Source: ChocPot-Mid sp043804925 (GTDB taxonomy: Bacteria > Bacteroidota > Ignavibacteria > Kapaibacteriales > UBA2268). Taken from it: DNA of 64,000 nt. The DNA lies in contig JAZDIP010000047.1 in assembly GCA_043804925.1 (NCBI GenBank), positions 1 through 64,000 on the forward strand. The letters run 5' to 3'. A model generated the notes under the pieces. That model was not told the DNA's origin. It ran no database searches and was given only the letters and a program-made list of their open reading frames with translations. Positions within the stretch are counted from its first letter, which is position 1; every line of letters begins with the position of its first letter. Made by a program: the position numbers and the translations under genes. Below, piece after piece: positions 1-11,938 of the stretch.

Positions 1-2371
<2,371 letters not shown>

Positions 2372-2599
2372 AAATATTTTTGGGTTGTTATACATAAATC
2401 TTTTTACGAGCTTCTTCACGACTCGGTTATACAACAACTCTATATTTTTTTATAAAAATATGATTGTATTAATGAAATTATTAATTACAATACTATTTTG
2501 GCTCTTCCATTAGAATAAGTCGCAATGCTTATTCTCACTTCAATTTTCAAAGTACAAATTTATAACAATTCTATTATTAAATTTCTAATATTAACCTTA

Positions 2600-2637
2600 A
2601 ATTCTATATTCTATGTTCTATCTTCTATATTCTAAGG
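2600..2637. repeat. Heptamer-type repeat array, TTCTATA-like
   Basis: Several tandem copies of a degenerate 7-nt unit (ttctata, ttctatg, ttctatc) fill the spacer between 23S and tRNA-Ala. It belongs to the dispersed repeat family seen throughout the window and lies in the transcribed rRNA spacer. Confidence 0.7.
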
Positions 2638-2640
2638 TCG

Positions 2641-2713
2641 TGGACCTAAGGAGGCTCGAACTCCTAACCCCCGGCTTGCAAAGCCGGTGCTCTCCCAATT
2701 GAGCTATAGGCCC
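2641..2713 (-). tRNA. tRNA-Ala (TGC)
   Basis: The reverse complement folds as a tRNA with acceptor GGGCCTA/TAGGTCC (7 pairs, one G-U), discriminator A and anticodon loop TTTGCAA giving anticodon TGC. The 3' CCA is not encoded. It sits in the 16S-23S spacer downstream of tRNA-Ile, the standard bacterial arrangement. Confidence 0.96.
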
Positions 2714-2718
2714 GGTCG

Positions 2719-2803
2719 TAGAAGACAGAAGATAGAAGTTAGAACATAGAAGATAGTTAATATCTATTTTCTGATTTCTATTTTCTTTTTTCTATATTCT
2801 AAA
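2719..2803. repeat. Heptamer-type repeat array between tRNA-Ala and tRNA-Ile
   Basis: The spacer is made of degenerate units such as agaagat, agaagtt, agaacat and then ttctatt, ttctgat. The first half is purine-rich and the second pyrimidine-rich, so the halves are partly complementary and could pair in the precursor RNA. Confidence 0.7.
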
Positions 2804-2807
2804 GCCG

Positions 2808-2882
<75 letters not shown>

Positions 2883-2908
2883 AGGAAAAAATATATTCAA
2901 GAACGAAG

Positions 2909-2954
2909 ACGTTCACTGAAAACAGAGAGCATTAAACAAGACAGTAATCAATAC
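2909..2954 (-). other. 16S precursor processing stem, 3' arm
   Basis: This stretch just beyond the 16S 3' end is the inverted copy of 4527-4589 beyond the 16S 5' end. Matching blocks occur in the same order outward: TCAATAC, CAAGACAG, then CAGAGAGCAT and ACGTTCA. Such flanking arms pair in rRNA precursors to form the RNase III target. The pairing is seen in the sequence; the role is known for rRNA operons generally. Confidence 0.75.
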
Positions 2955-2982
2955 CAGCCATTTTTTAATGTTAAATCTCCAG

Positions 2983-4478
<1,496 letters not shown>

Positions 4479-4526
4479 ATAATTTTTATATTATTTTCTT
4501 ACTTATGAGTTGATCTCTAGGCTAAA

Positions 4527-4589
4527 GTATTGACATTTTCCTGTCTTGTTTTTTGTTTTTGCATTATGCTCTCTGTTTTCAATGAACGT
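4527..4589 (-). other. 16S precursor processing stem, 5' arm (leader)
   Basis: Leader segment complementary to 2909-2954, with blocks at 4527-4533, 4541-4548 and 4566-4589. It would pair across the whole 16S gene in the primary transcript. Confidence 0.75.
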
Positions 4590-4868
4590 TCCCAAATGGG
4601 AAAACAAACTTAAGGGTATTTTTTATTCTATGCAAGAAAATTTTTTATATTTTAAAAAAAATTAAAATTTTTTCTTTGCCGGATGTAAATTCCCTATCAT
4701 TTTTACTTCCTTTGCAACTTTTTGTTTGTTCGTTCCGCAAAGGATAGATGTAAACGATGAGTATTGAATTTAATTGTGGAGTATCTTTTTCATGTTAACT
4801 TTCTTATTCCCATACGATGATTTCTCCCAGCAACCGCAAGTAAAAAAAATTATAAAAAAATTATAAAA

Positions 4869-4897
4869 TTTCTATTGCCAAACTGATTTGTTGTCAA
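4869..4897 (-). promoter_or_regulatory. Candidate rRNA operon promoter
   Basis: Read on the minus strand, a consensus TTGACA (4892-4897) is followed after exactly 17 nt by TAGAAA (4869-4874), a fair -10 match. It lies about 390 nt upstream of mature 16S. The rest of 4600-5009 is very AT-rich with no other clear signal, and it must also hold the forward promoter of the ABC transporter at 5010. This is inferred from motif spacing only. Confidence 0.35.
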
Positions 4898-5009
4898 CAA
4901 ATTAAATGTATTAATGCGAATATTTTTTTCAGAAACAAATTGTTTTTAATTTCGTATTATTCGTTAATTATTAATGTGAATATCTTCTTTAATTTAATTA
5001 AGGTTCAAT

Positions 5010-5927
5010 ATGAGTGTATTGGTTTTGGAAAATGTTGTCAAGTTGTTTGGCAAGTTTACTGCTGTTGACAAAATATCTTTCGAGGTGGAACCGGGAACAA
5101 TTTTTGGTATTCTTGGTCCCAATGGTGCAGGTAAGACTACTACAATAAGAATGATTACTAATATATTAATGCCTGATGAGGGTAAAATATTGCTTTTTGA
5201 TGAGCCGGTTAATCCTGTGCATCAGAACAGAATCGGGTATTTGCCTGAGGAGAGGGGATTGTATAAAAAGATTAAGGTAATCGAACAGCTTATTTATTTT
5301 GCTCAGTTGAAGGGGATGACCCGCAGTGCCTCACACAAAGCGGCTAACCAGTGGCTTAGGGATTTGGATGCTAAAGATTGGGGTAACAAGAAAATTCAGG
5401 AGCTATCGAAAGGCATGCAGCAAAAAGTTCAGTTTATCAGCACGATATTGCATTCACCTGATTTACTGGTTCTAGATGAACCTTTTTCGGGATTTGACCC
5501 AATTAATGTTGAGACTTTGAAGAAGATTATATCGGATCAGAAAGAGGCGGGAAAAACGATTTTGCTTTCTACTCATGTCATGGAACAGGTAGAACAATTG
5601 TGCGATAATATCATCCTTATTAATAAGGGTACTATAATCCTTCAGGGGAATGTACAAAAAATCAAGAGAAATTTCGGTAAGGATTATGTTCTTATGGAAT
5701 TTTCGGGACCTGATGATTTTGTTAATGATTTGCAAAACATAAAGTTTATTAATAGGACTAAAAACAGGGTTGAGTTCAGATTAAACAAAACAAATTATAC
5801 TGCAAATCAAATACTTCAGTCAGCTATTGATAAGGGAGCAGAGGTAATTAGATTCGAGCTTGTAGAGCCAAGTTTAAATGAGATATTTATTGATGTAGTT
5901 CAAAAGACAGGAGTTGAAAATGTATAA
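5010..5927 (+). CDS. ABC transporter ATP-binding protein, NatA-like
   Basis: 305-residue ATPase subunit of an ABC-2 type exporter. Walker A GPNGAGKTT is at residues 36-44, the ABC signature is in the form LSKGMQQK near 132-139, and Walker B LLVLDEP is near 152-158. The C-terminal extension after residue 220 matches the DUF4162-type tail common in NatA-like ATPases. The gene overlaps the permease gene behind it by 8 bp, so the two are translationally coupled and should form one transporter. The substrate is not evident; relatives export sodium, drugs or lipids. The start is the first ATG, in a very AT-rich leader. Confidence 0.95.
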   Translation: MSVLVLENVVKLFGKFTAVDKISFEVEPGTIFGILGPNGAGKTTTIRMITNILMPDEGKILLFDEPVNPVHQNRIGYLPEERGLYKKIKVIEQLIYFAQLKGMTRSASHKAANQWLRDLDAKDWGNKKIQELSKGMQQKVQFISTILHSPDLLVLDEPFSGFDPINVETLKKIISDQKEAGKTILLSTHVMEQVEQLCDNIILINKGTIILQGNVQKIKRNFGKDYVLMEFSGPDDFVNDLQNIKFINRTKNRVEFRLNKTNYTANQILQSAIDKGAEVIRFELVEPSLNEIFIDVVQKTGVENV

Positions 5928-7224
5928 CAAATCGTCAAAAATATTTACTATTATCAAACATGAATATATAACTAAGGTTAAGACAAAAGGTTTTATTATC
6001 GGTACTATTCTTGGACCATTGGCTTTAATAGTTGTGATTGGTGCAGTTGTTTTGGTTACGGTACTTTCAATGGATACTGGTATAAAGAAAATAGCGGTTT
6101 TAGATAAATATGGAAAAATCGGTTCACAGATTGTTAATGCTGATACTACAAGATATTACCTGACTAACCAAAGCGAAACAGAACTTAAAAAGCAGGTACT
6201 TAACGAAGAAATTGACGGCTTTCTTGTTCTCCCCGATAATATTATGCAAGTGAATAAAGCGACTGTTTATACCCGTGGGGGTGGTGGAATTGGATTTATC
6301 GAATCTATCGAATCTTCTGTCGGGCATTTCACCAGAATTGAAAGATTAAAAAATGCGGGTTTGGAAGAAGGAGTTATTGACATCGTCGAAAGAAATGTAA
6401 AAATTGAAACAGAAAAAATAACTGAAACAGGTGTTGAACAAGACCATACTCAAGCATTTGCTGTATTAGGTTATGTCCTCGGTTTTGCCATTTATATGTT
6501 CATGTTTATTTATGGAAGTTTTGTTTCGAGGGGTGTGATTGAAGAAAAGGCAAACAGGATTATTGAAGTTATCGCTTCATCTGCAAAACCATTTGAGATA
6601 ATGATGGGAAAAGTTGTGGGAATTGGAATGGTCGGTTTAACGCAAATTCTATTCTGGATTATTTTAATGATTGCAATAGTCTATATCGGACAGCCATTGC
6701 TTATGCATTTAATGTCCGAACCTGAACTGATGACTCAAGGAATGATGACACCTGAACAAATTGAAACACAGCAACATTTCGGTATGGTAAAGGATTTTTT
6801 AAGTTCCGGGATTCTTGTTGGATTTCTATTTTATTTTCTATCGGGATATTTTGTTTATTCTACAATTTTTGCAGCAATCGGCTCAGCTGTTGACCAGGAA
6901 CAGGATGCCCAACAATTAATGACCCCTATTTCGATGTTGATAATAATTCCTATGTTATTTATCAGTGTTGTTATGACAAATCCCGATTCAAGTATATCAA
7001 TCATATTATCATTAATTCCATTTTTTACACCAATTTTAATGATTGTAAGAATAGCGGCTACACAAGTACCTTTTTGGCAGGTAGCACTTTCGGTTATTTT
7101 AATGATTGGAACATTTTTTGGCTGTATATGGATTGCTTCAAGGATTTACAGGGTAGGAATTTTAATGTATGGGAAGAAGCCAAGTATCAAGGATTTGATT
7201 AAGTGGGTGAGGTTGGCGAAGTAA
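5920..7224 (+). CDS. ABC transporter permease, ABC-2 / NatB-like
   Basis: About 434 residues. One N-terminal membrane segment, a long extracytoplasmic domain (roughly residues 55-180), then five or six membrane segments make the ABC2_membrane_3 (NatB) layout. The conserved stretch around GVIEEKANRIIEVIASS follows the second membrane segment, as in the family. I place the start at ATG 5920, because GGAG at 5910-5913 lies 6 nt upstream; a TTG at 5914 is an alternative. It works with the ATPase encoded just upstream. No substrate can be assigned. Confidence 0.93.
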   Translation: MYNKSSKIFTIIKHEYITKVKTKGFIIGTILGPLALIVVIGAVVLVTVLSMDTGIKKIAVLDKYGKIGSQIVNADTTRYYLTNQSETELKKQVLNEEIDGFLVLPDNIMQVNKATVYTRGGGGIGFIESIESSVGHFTRIERLKNAGLEEGVIDIVERNVKIETEKITETGVEQDHTQAFAVLGYVLGFAIYMFMFIYGSFVSRGVIEEKANRIIEVIASSAKPFEIMMGKVVGIGMVGLTQILFWIILMIAIVYIGQPLLMHLMSEPELMTQGMMTPEQIETQQHFGMVKDFLSSGILVGFLFYFLSGYFVYSTIFAAIGSAVDQEQDAQQLMTPISMLIIIPMLFISVVMTNPDSSISIILSLIPFFTPILMIVRIAATQVPFWQVALSVILMIGTFFGCIWIASRIYRVGILMYGKKPSIKDLIKWVRLAK

Positions 7225-7255
7225 TTGTTAATTGTTAATTGTTAATGGTTAATGA
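7223..7255. repeat. Short heptamer repeat, AATTGTT-like
   Basis: About four tandem units of taattgt/taatggt directly after the permease stop codon, before the next co-directional gene. It belongs to the dispersed heptamer family. Confidence 0.6.
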
Positions 7256-7285
7256 ATTTTTTAACAGACAGAAATAATACTTAAG

Positions 7286-9496
7286 ATGTTCAAGAATAAT
7301 TTATTTTGGATAAGAACATTTGTATTTTCACTTGGAATGAGTTCCGTGATTTTTCAGGTAATGATTCTGAGGGAGTTTTTATCTGTTGTTCAGGGTAATG
7401 AATTAACAATCGGGATTATTCTTGCTTCATGGATGCTGTTTACGGGTTTGGGTGCTTTAGCAGGAAAGGTTTCTCATAAGATTATGAATAAATTTTCAGC
7501 CATTGCAATTTTGCATTTACTTTTTTCAATCCTTCCGATTCTATTAATTCTTGCTTTGAGATATTTTTGGTATGATGTTTTTCTTCCGGGAGAATTATTG
7601 AGTATTACCGATATAATTTTTTCATCTTTTGTAATATTAATTCCTTTCACTTTTATTTCCGGTTTTTTATTTACTCTCTATTGCTCAGTATCGGATTTAA
7701 CAAGTAATGTCAGTATTAATTATTATTATGAAACAGCCGGTAGTGCGGCTGGAGGTCTATTGATTAGTTTGGTTTTCATTTTTATTTTCGATACAATTCA
7801 AACTGCACTATTGGTTTCTATATTAAATTTAGTTGTGTTGTTATTCTTTTCATCTAAAAATAAGTTATATATATTTTCAATAATTATTACGGTATTTGTT
7901 TTAGGAAATATTTTATTATTTACGACAAATATTGATGATAAGTCGAAGGAGTTTTTGTTTCCGAGTCAAAAACTGATTGAGCAGAAAGAAACTCCTTATG
8001 GTAATGTTGCCGTAACAAAGACAGGAAGTCAAATCAATGTATTTGAGTCAGGAATTTTGTCTGCAACAAGTGATAATGCAATTCAAAATGAGGAGTCAGT
8101 ACATTTTGCAATGGTTCAACATCCGAATCCAAAAAAAGTATTGTTGGTTGGAGGTGGAATATTTGGGGTTACTGATGAAATATTGAAATACCAACCTTTT
8201 CTCATCAATTATATTGAGCCCAACGAATATTTAATTGAAATTAATAAAAAATATGGCAGACTGCAGTCGGGAGAAGGGAAAAGGGAAAAGGGAGAAGGGA
8301 GGAGGGAATCCTTCGACAAGCTCAGGATGACAGGATTCGAAAGGCAAAGTATGAGTAGAGATAAGGTTGAAATAATAATTGATGATGCTCTGATTTATTT
8401 GAAGAAAATTGACAAGAAATATGATGTTATTATTTTGAATATAGGTGCACCTGCAACTGCACAGTTGAATAGATATTATACAAGAGAATTTTTTGAATTA
8501 ATAGAAAAGCATCTTGTTCACAAAGGTTTATTTTCATTGAAGATGCCTGGTACAGTCAATTATGTGAGTAATGAAGCTGGAGAAGAGCAATCCATAGTAT
8601 TAAATACATTGAAATCTGTATTTAAAAATGTTATCATTATACCTTCAAATTCAAATTATTTTATAGCTGGAAACTGTGACCTGACTTACGATATTCCCTG
8701 TGAAATAGAAGCGAGGAATATAGAAACAAAATATGTGAATAAATATTATTTGAATGAATTTTCTTTGATGCAAAGAGCTGATTTTATTGCTGAGGCATTT
8801 GACAGAAATGCAGAAATTAACACAAACTTCAAACCTGTTGCATTTTATTCTCATATTAATTATTTTTTGAGTTATTACGAGACAAATAAATTATGGATTA
8901 TTCTTTTACTTGCAGTTATTTTTGGAGTAATCCTGTTCAGGATGAAAAAGCTTGATTTTGTGATGTTCTCAGCAGGATATGCCTTGAGTTTATCGGAAAT
9001 AATTATCATATTCAGCTTTCAGATAATATTCGGGTATGTGTATCAATATATAGGAATAATCATTGCATTGTTTATGTTTGGAATGTCTATCGGTGCTTTT
9101 GCAGTTAATAAGTATGAAAAGTTTAAAGGCAAAAACAGTATTCCTGTTTACCTAATAATAATAATTGCATTTTTAATTTCACTTCCTTTGATGCTGAAGG
9201 GAATGAATTCAATTAATATTCATGAGATTTTTATACATATTGTTTTTGCCGTGTTATCACTATTTGTTTCATTTTTGACAGGCGGATTATTTACATTATT
9301 GTCTTTAAAATATGAGGGTAACTCGACAAAAACAGCAGGCAATATTTACAGTGCGGATTTATTCGGTTCCGCATTAGGTGCAATTCTTGTATCAGTATTT
9401 TTATTACCCTTAATCGGATTTGAATGGAGTTGTTTTTCGGGAGCGGGATTAGTGCTGATGGGAATGGTAATGTATGGATTGAGTTATGGAAAATGA
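7286..9496 (+). CDS. Membrane-embedded spermidine synthase-like protein
   Basis: 736 residues: about six or seven N-terminal membrane helices, a soluble spermine/spermidine-synthase-like domain (about 235-480) and about six C-terminal helices. The SAM/dcSAM-binding glycine motif reads LLVGGGIFG, followed by a YIEPNEYLIEI strand. A DD pair near IIDDALIYL and a tyrosine-rich RYYTREFF segment also fit the fold. Whether it makes a polyamine is unknown; many membrane-fused members have no proven reaction. Near residues 328-350 a repeat-derived insertion (8269-8333) interrupts the nucleotide-binding domain without breaking the frame. Confidence 0.85.
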   Translation: MFKNNLFWIRTFVFSLGMSSVIFQVMILREFLSVVQGNELTIGIILASWMLFTGLGALAGKVSHKIMNKFSAIAILHLLFSILPILLILALRYFWYDVFLPGELLSITDIIFSSFVILIPFTFISGFLFTLYCSVSDLTSNVSINYYYETAGSAAGGLLISLVFIFIFDTIQTALLVSILNLVVLLFFSSKNKLYIFSIIITVFVLGNILLFTTNIDDKSKEFLFPSQKLIEQKETPYGNVAVTKTGSQINVFESGILSATSDNAIQNEESVHFAMVQHPNPKKVLLVGGGIFGVTDEILKYQPFLINYIEPNEYLIEINKKYGRLQSGEGKREKGEGRRESFDKLRMTGFERQSMSRDKVEIIIDDALIYLKKIDKKYDVIILNIGAPATAQLNRYYTREFFELIEKHLVHKGLFSLKMPGTVNYVSNEAGEEQSIVLNTLKSVFKNVIIIPSNSNYFIAGNCDLTYDIPCEIEARNIETKYVNKYYLNEFSLMQRADFIAEAFDRNAEINTNFKPVAFYSHINYFLSYYETNKLWIILLLAVIFGVILFRMKKLDFVMFSAGYALSLSEIIIIFSFQIIFGYVYQYIGIIIALFMFGMSIGAFAVNKYEKFKGKNSIPVYLIIIIAFLISLPLMLKGMNSINIHEIFIHIVFAVLSLFVSFLTGGLFTLLSLKYEGNSTKTAGNIYSADLFGSALGAILVSVFLLPLIGFEWSCFSGAGLVLMGMVMYGLSYGK
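8269..8333 (+). repeat. In-frame repeat insertion inside the spermidine-synthase-like gene
   Basis: A purine array of gggaaaa/gggagaa units (8269-8307) is followed by a 26-nt palindromic element (8308-8333) beginning ATCCTTCG and ending GGATGACAG. It encodes a low-complexity Gly-Glu-Lys-Arg stretch and then the residues SFDKLRMTG. A 22/26 identical copy of the element lies at 16805-16830 on the other strand. Confidence 0.8.
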
Positions 9497-9596
9497 AAAA
9501 ATTATATCATAACGGGTATAATATAAATGTTTTGATGTTCGATATAAATAATTATTTATGTTAATATCAAATTAATATTTCTGAAAAAATAAAGAA

Positions 9597-10001
9597 TCAA
9601 GAAGCTACAATTTGCTTTCGACTATAAACTAAATATCTCCAGAACAATAAACCGAAAATTAAATCAATAACCATACCCGGTGCAAGAAATCCGGTTAGTT
9701 CTTTCACGGGAGCATCAATTATCAGCACATAAACAAAAACAGCGAGCATTATAAATTTTGCCCACATTAGTATAAAAACCATATTCCGGTTAGTACACAT
9801 ATCTCTTGCAACCATAAATTGCATCATCCCAAAGACAAAAATGGTATATAGGTTGAAATAAATAAAAAGCGAGTGATTCGGTGGCTCAATCTTCAGCAAA
9901 TCGGGTAAGGAGCCAACAAGAATGAATAGCGATACCGATACTGCAAAATTCCATACGCAGCCGACATAAAATACTATTTTGTAAAATTTGTCATTTTCCA
10001 T
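9597..10001 (-). CDS. Small four-helix membrane protein, unknown function
   Basis: 134 residues with four predicted membrane helices and short loops; the N-terminus MENDKFYKI is cytoplasmic-like and the C-terminus is basic. I do not recognise a family with certainty. It resembles small inner-membrane proteins lacking catalytic motifs. It stands alone, convergent with the upstream gene at 7286-9496 and about 150 nt from the next minus-strand operon. No Shine-Dalgarno is visible at the ATG. It is probably real because of the coherent helix pattern. Confidence 0.7.
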   Translation of the reverse strand: MENDKFYKIVFYVGCVWNFAVSVSLFILVGSLPDLLKIEPPNHSLFIYFNLYTIFVFGMMQFMVARDMCTNRNMVFILMWAKFIMLAVFVYVLIIDAPVKELTGFLAPGMVIDLIFGLLFWRYLVYSRKQIVAS

Positions 10002-10125
10002 AATTATTCCAATATTGTTTATTTAACATTAATAAACATAAAGTAAATATTCAGAATTAACAAGGATATACTTGTTAAGGTTGAAAAATTTAAGTGAACG
10101 AAGAAATTATTTTTCCCCTTACTAT

Positions 10126-10148
10126 TTCTGCAACAAGCTGTTGCAGAA
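10126..10148 (-). terminator. Perfect 10-bp hairpin directly after the dual-OB-like gene
   Basis: TTCTGCAACA, loop AGC, TGTTGCAGAA abuts the stop codon of the gene ending at 10149. No U-tract follows on the minus strand, so it may be a terminator that does not follow the classic intrinsic pattern, or an mRNA end-stabiliser. Confidence 0.5.
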
Positions 10149-10979
10149 TTAAAACATACCCTCTTGAATTATCGGTTTGGGTCTAAAATCACCTATAATA
10201 ACAAAAGGATTTGGTGCTACATAATGATGCAGTTTTGTTGTACCCAAAAAGAAATAATAATCTTTCGTTTTAGCAAAGTCATCGAAATATTTCTTTTTAA
10301 CATCCTCACATGCCTTTTGTTCGTCGCCGTTATGTCTGATGAAGGAGTTCCAGTACAACATACCTGTTTCCCAATCCTCAATCATCAAAGTTGACTCTTT
10401 GCCCGAATCATCTTCAAAAATAAAAGAAAATTTGTAAGGAACTTTATCAACTAATTCAAACTCTTGTATGTCATATTCATCATCAAAATCAAATAAACTA
10501 CCCTGAGCATTCTGCGACTCAAGTTGCCGAAGTTTTCGCTTATCCCACTCTCTCGATATCGGTTTGTAGATAAAGTCTTTTATTTTTGTTGGCTTAAATA
10601 TTGCTAAAGAAGTGCATATATCTTTATTTTTGGCAACTAAAATTAATTCATCTAAATTAGTAAAAACTTTCTTTAAGACGATTTCTCTTCTTGCATGCCA
10701 TGTATTACCATCGCTGTCAATGTGACCTATTGTTTTTATATCTTCGAAACTTACTGGTCTGTATGATTCAGGTCTAAAGTCTTTCGGATTTCTCACAAGG
10801 TCAATTTCAACCCAATCGTATTTTTTGAATTGTTTGTTATAATCAAGTTTTCTGAATGGTATAGGATAAATTCTTATCCATTTACCGTCTTCTGTTATAC
10901 CTGCAGTACAAACGGTTTCACCATATTTTATCGATATTGCAGGATAAGCTTTGACTGTTATCAGAACTTTCATATTCAT
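10149..10979 (-). CDS. Dual-OB-fold-like protein partnered with DUF488
   Basis: 276 residues, no membrane segments. The N-terminal half carries KVLITVKAYP, a CTAGI strand, GKWIRIYPIPFR and KYDWVEIDL, the pattern I recall for proteins annotated as dual OB domain-containing, a nucleic-acid-binding-type fold seen next to DUF488 genes. The C-terminal part has a YYFFLGTTKLHHY strand and a proline-rich end. Its start lies within 12 nt of the upstream stop codon, so the two genes form one operon. ATG 10979 is chosen; 10973 is possible. The family name is from memory, and the molecular function is unproven. Confidence 0.75.
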   Translation of the reverse strand: MNMKVLITVKAYPAISIKYGETVCTAGITEDGKWIRIYPIPFRKLDYNKQFKKYDWVEIDLVRNPKDFRPESYRPVSFEDIKTIGHIDSDGNTWHARREIVLKKVFTNLDELILVAKNKDICTSLAIFKPTKIKDFIYKPISREWDKRKLRQLESQNAQGSLFDFDDEYDIQEFELVDKVPYKFSFIFEDDSGKESTLMIEDWETGMLYWNSFIRHNGDEQKACEDVKKKYFDDFAKTKDYYFFLGTTKLHHYVAPNPFVIIGDFRPKPIIQEGMF

Positions 10980-10987
10980 AAGCAAAT

Positions 10988-11872
10988 TTATAAATGAATA
11001 ACATCATATTCTTGAGTTTTGATTTTCATAATCGCTTTAGCAACTTCGGTTCTGTGGCAGCTATTGTGGTCTGCCTCGAAGCAAGTCAGTGCAACTCTTT
11101 TTTTAGTTGTAATAAGTTTTTCGATAAAATTCAATGATTCTTTCTCATTAGGTATTGTTGTTTTCTTGTAATTACCGAAAAGAACTTTATAATCTTCAAA
11201 AGAATTCAGATTTTTTCTTTTGCCGGCTTCTATACCGAGTTCAGGAATATGAATGTACTCGATTCCAACGTTTTCGACAATATTTTTCAATTGATTTTTT
11301 GAAAATCCATATTTCATACTGATTGGATTTTTACGAACATCACAAAGAATTTTTATATCATGTTTGATTAACTGATTTGCAAAATATTCCGGAGTCTTAC
11401 CTTCATAACCAATAGTGTATAATGCAATAATATTATTTTTTGGTTTAGCCAGTTGTACATTTTTAAGTTCTTCATTATTTAGTAACTTTTTGGCAATTTC
11501 ACTTTTTATAGCATAATATGGATATTTATTATAGATGTACTTGATTAATTTATCCCCTCTTAAATTTTTGTATGTGTTATAAAATTGCACTAATGAGATT
11601 CTGTCAGCAAAGGTTAATTCTTCAATAAAATTCTTACTTTCAATTTTACTCCAATTATTGTTTAGTTCAGATATCTGTTCATATTTTATCATGGTATTTA
11701 AATCTTGATAAGATTGAAATGAAAAGCAGCCATATTTATAAGGAACAAAATCATAGAAATTATTTGTTTTTTCAGTTGTCAGTAAAAACAACAATTTTTG
11801 GAAATCAATTTTAGGTAGTGAGCCTCCAAATTGCTGTAACATTGCTAATATTATTTTTCTTCTATAATACAT
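10988..11872 (-). CDS. Winged-helix / DUF488 fusion protein
   Basis: 294 residues. The N-terminal 130 residues contain an alpha-helical unit (RRKIILAMLQQFGG, DFQKLLFLL, FVPYKYGCFSF) like the SocA/DUF4065-type or winged-helix domains found ahead of DUF488. From about residue 150 the DUF488 domain is clear: LYTIGYEGK, LCDVRKNP, YIHIPELGI, and the C-terminal LTCFE...CHRTEVAKAI with the conserved Cys and CHR. DUF488 is a widespread domain of uncertain activity, suspected to act on nucleic acids or bases. It is the first gene of a two-gene operon. Confidence 0.85.
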   Translation of the reverse strand: MYYRRKIILAMLQQFGGSLPKIDFQKLLFLLTTEKTNNFYDFVPYKYGCFSFQSYQDLNTMIKYEQISELNNNWSKIESKNFIEELTFADRISLVQFYNTYKNLRGDKLIKYIYNKYPYYAIKSEIAKKLLNNEELKNVQLAKPKNNIIALYTIGYEGKTPEYFANQLIKHDIKILCDVRKNPISMKYGFSKNQLKNIVENVGIEYIHIPELGIEAGKRKNLNSFEDYKVLFGNYKKTTIPNEKESLNFIEKLITTKKRVALTCFEADHNSCHRTEVAKAIMKIKTQEYDVIHL

Positions 11873-11938
11873 ATCATAATGACTAAATTTTGCTCAAAAT
11901 ATTTTTTTAATTATCCCAATTTAAGAAATAAATCCCTC

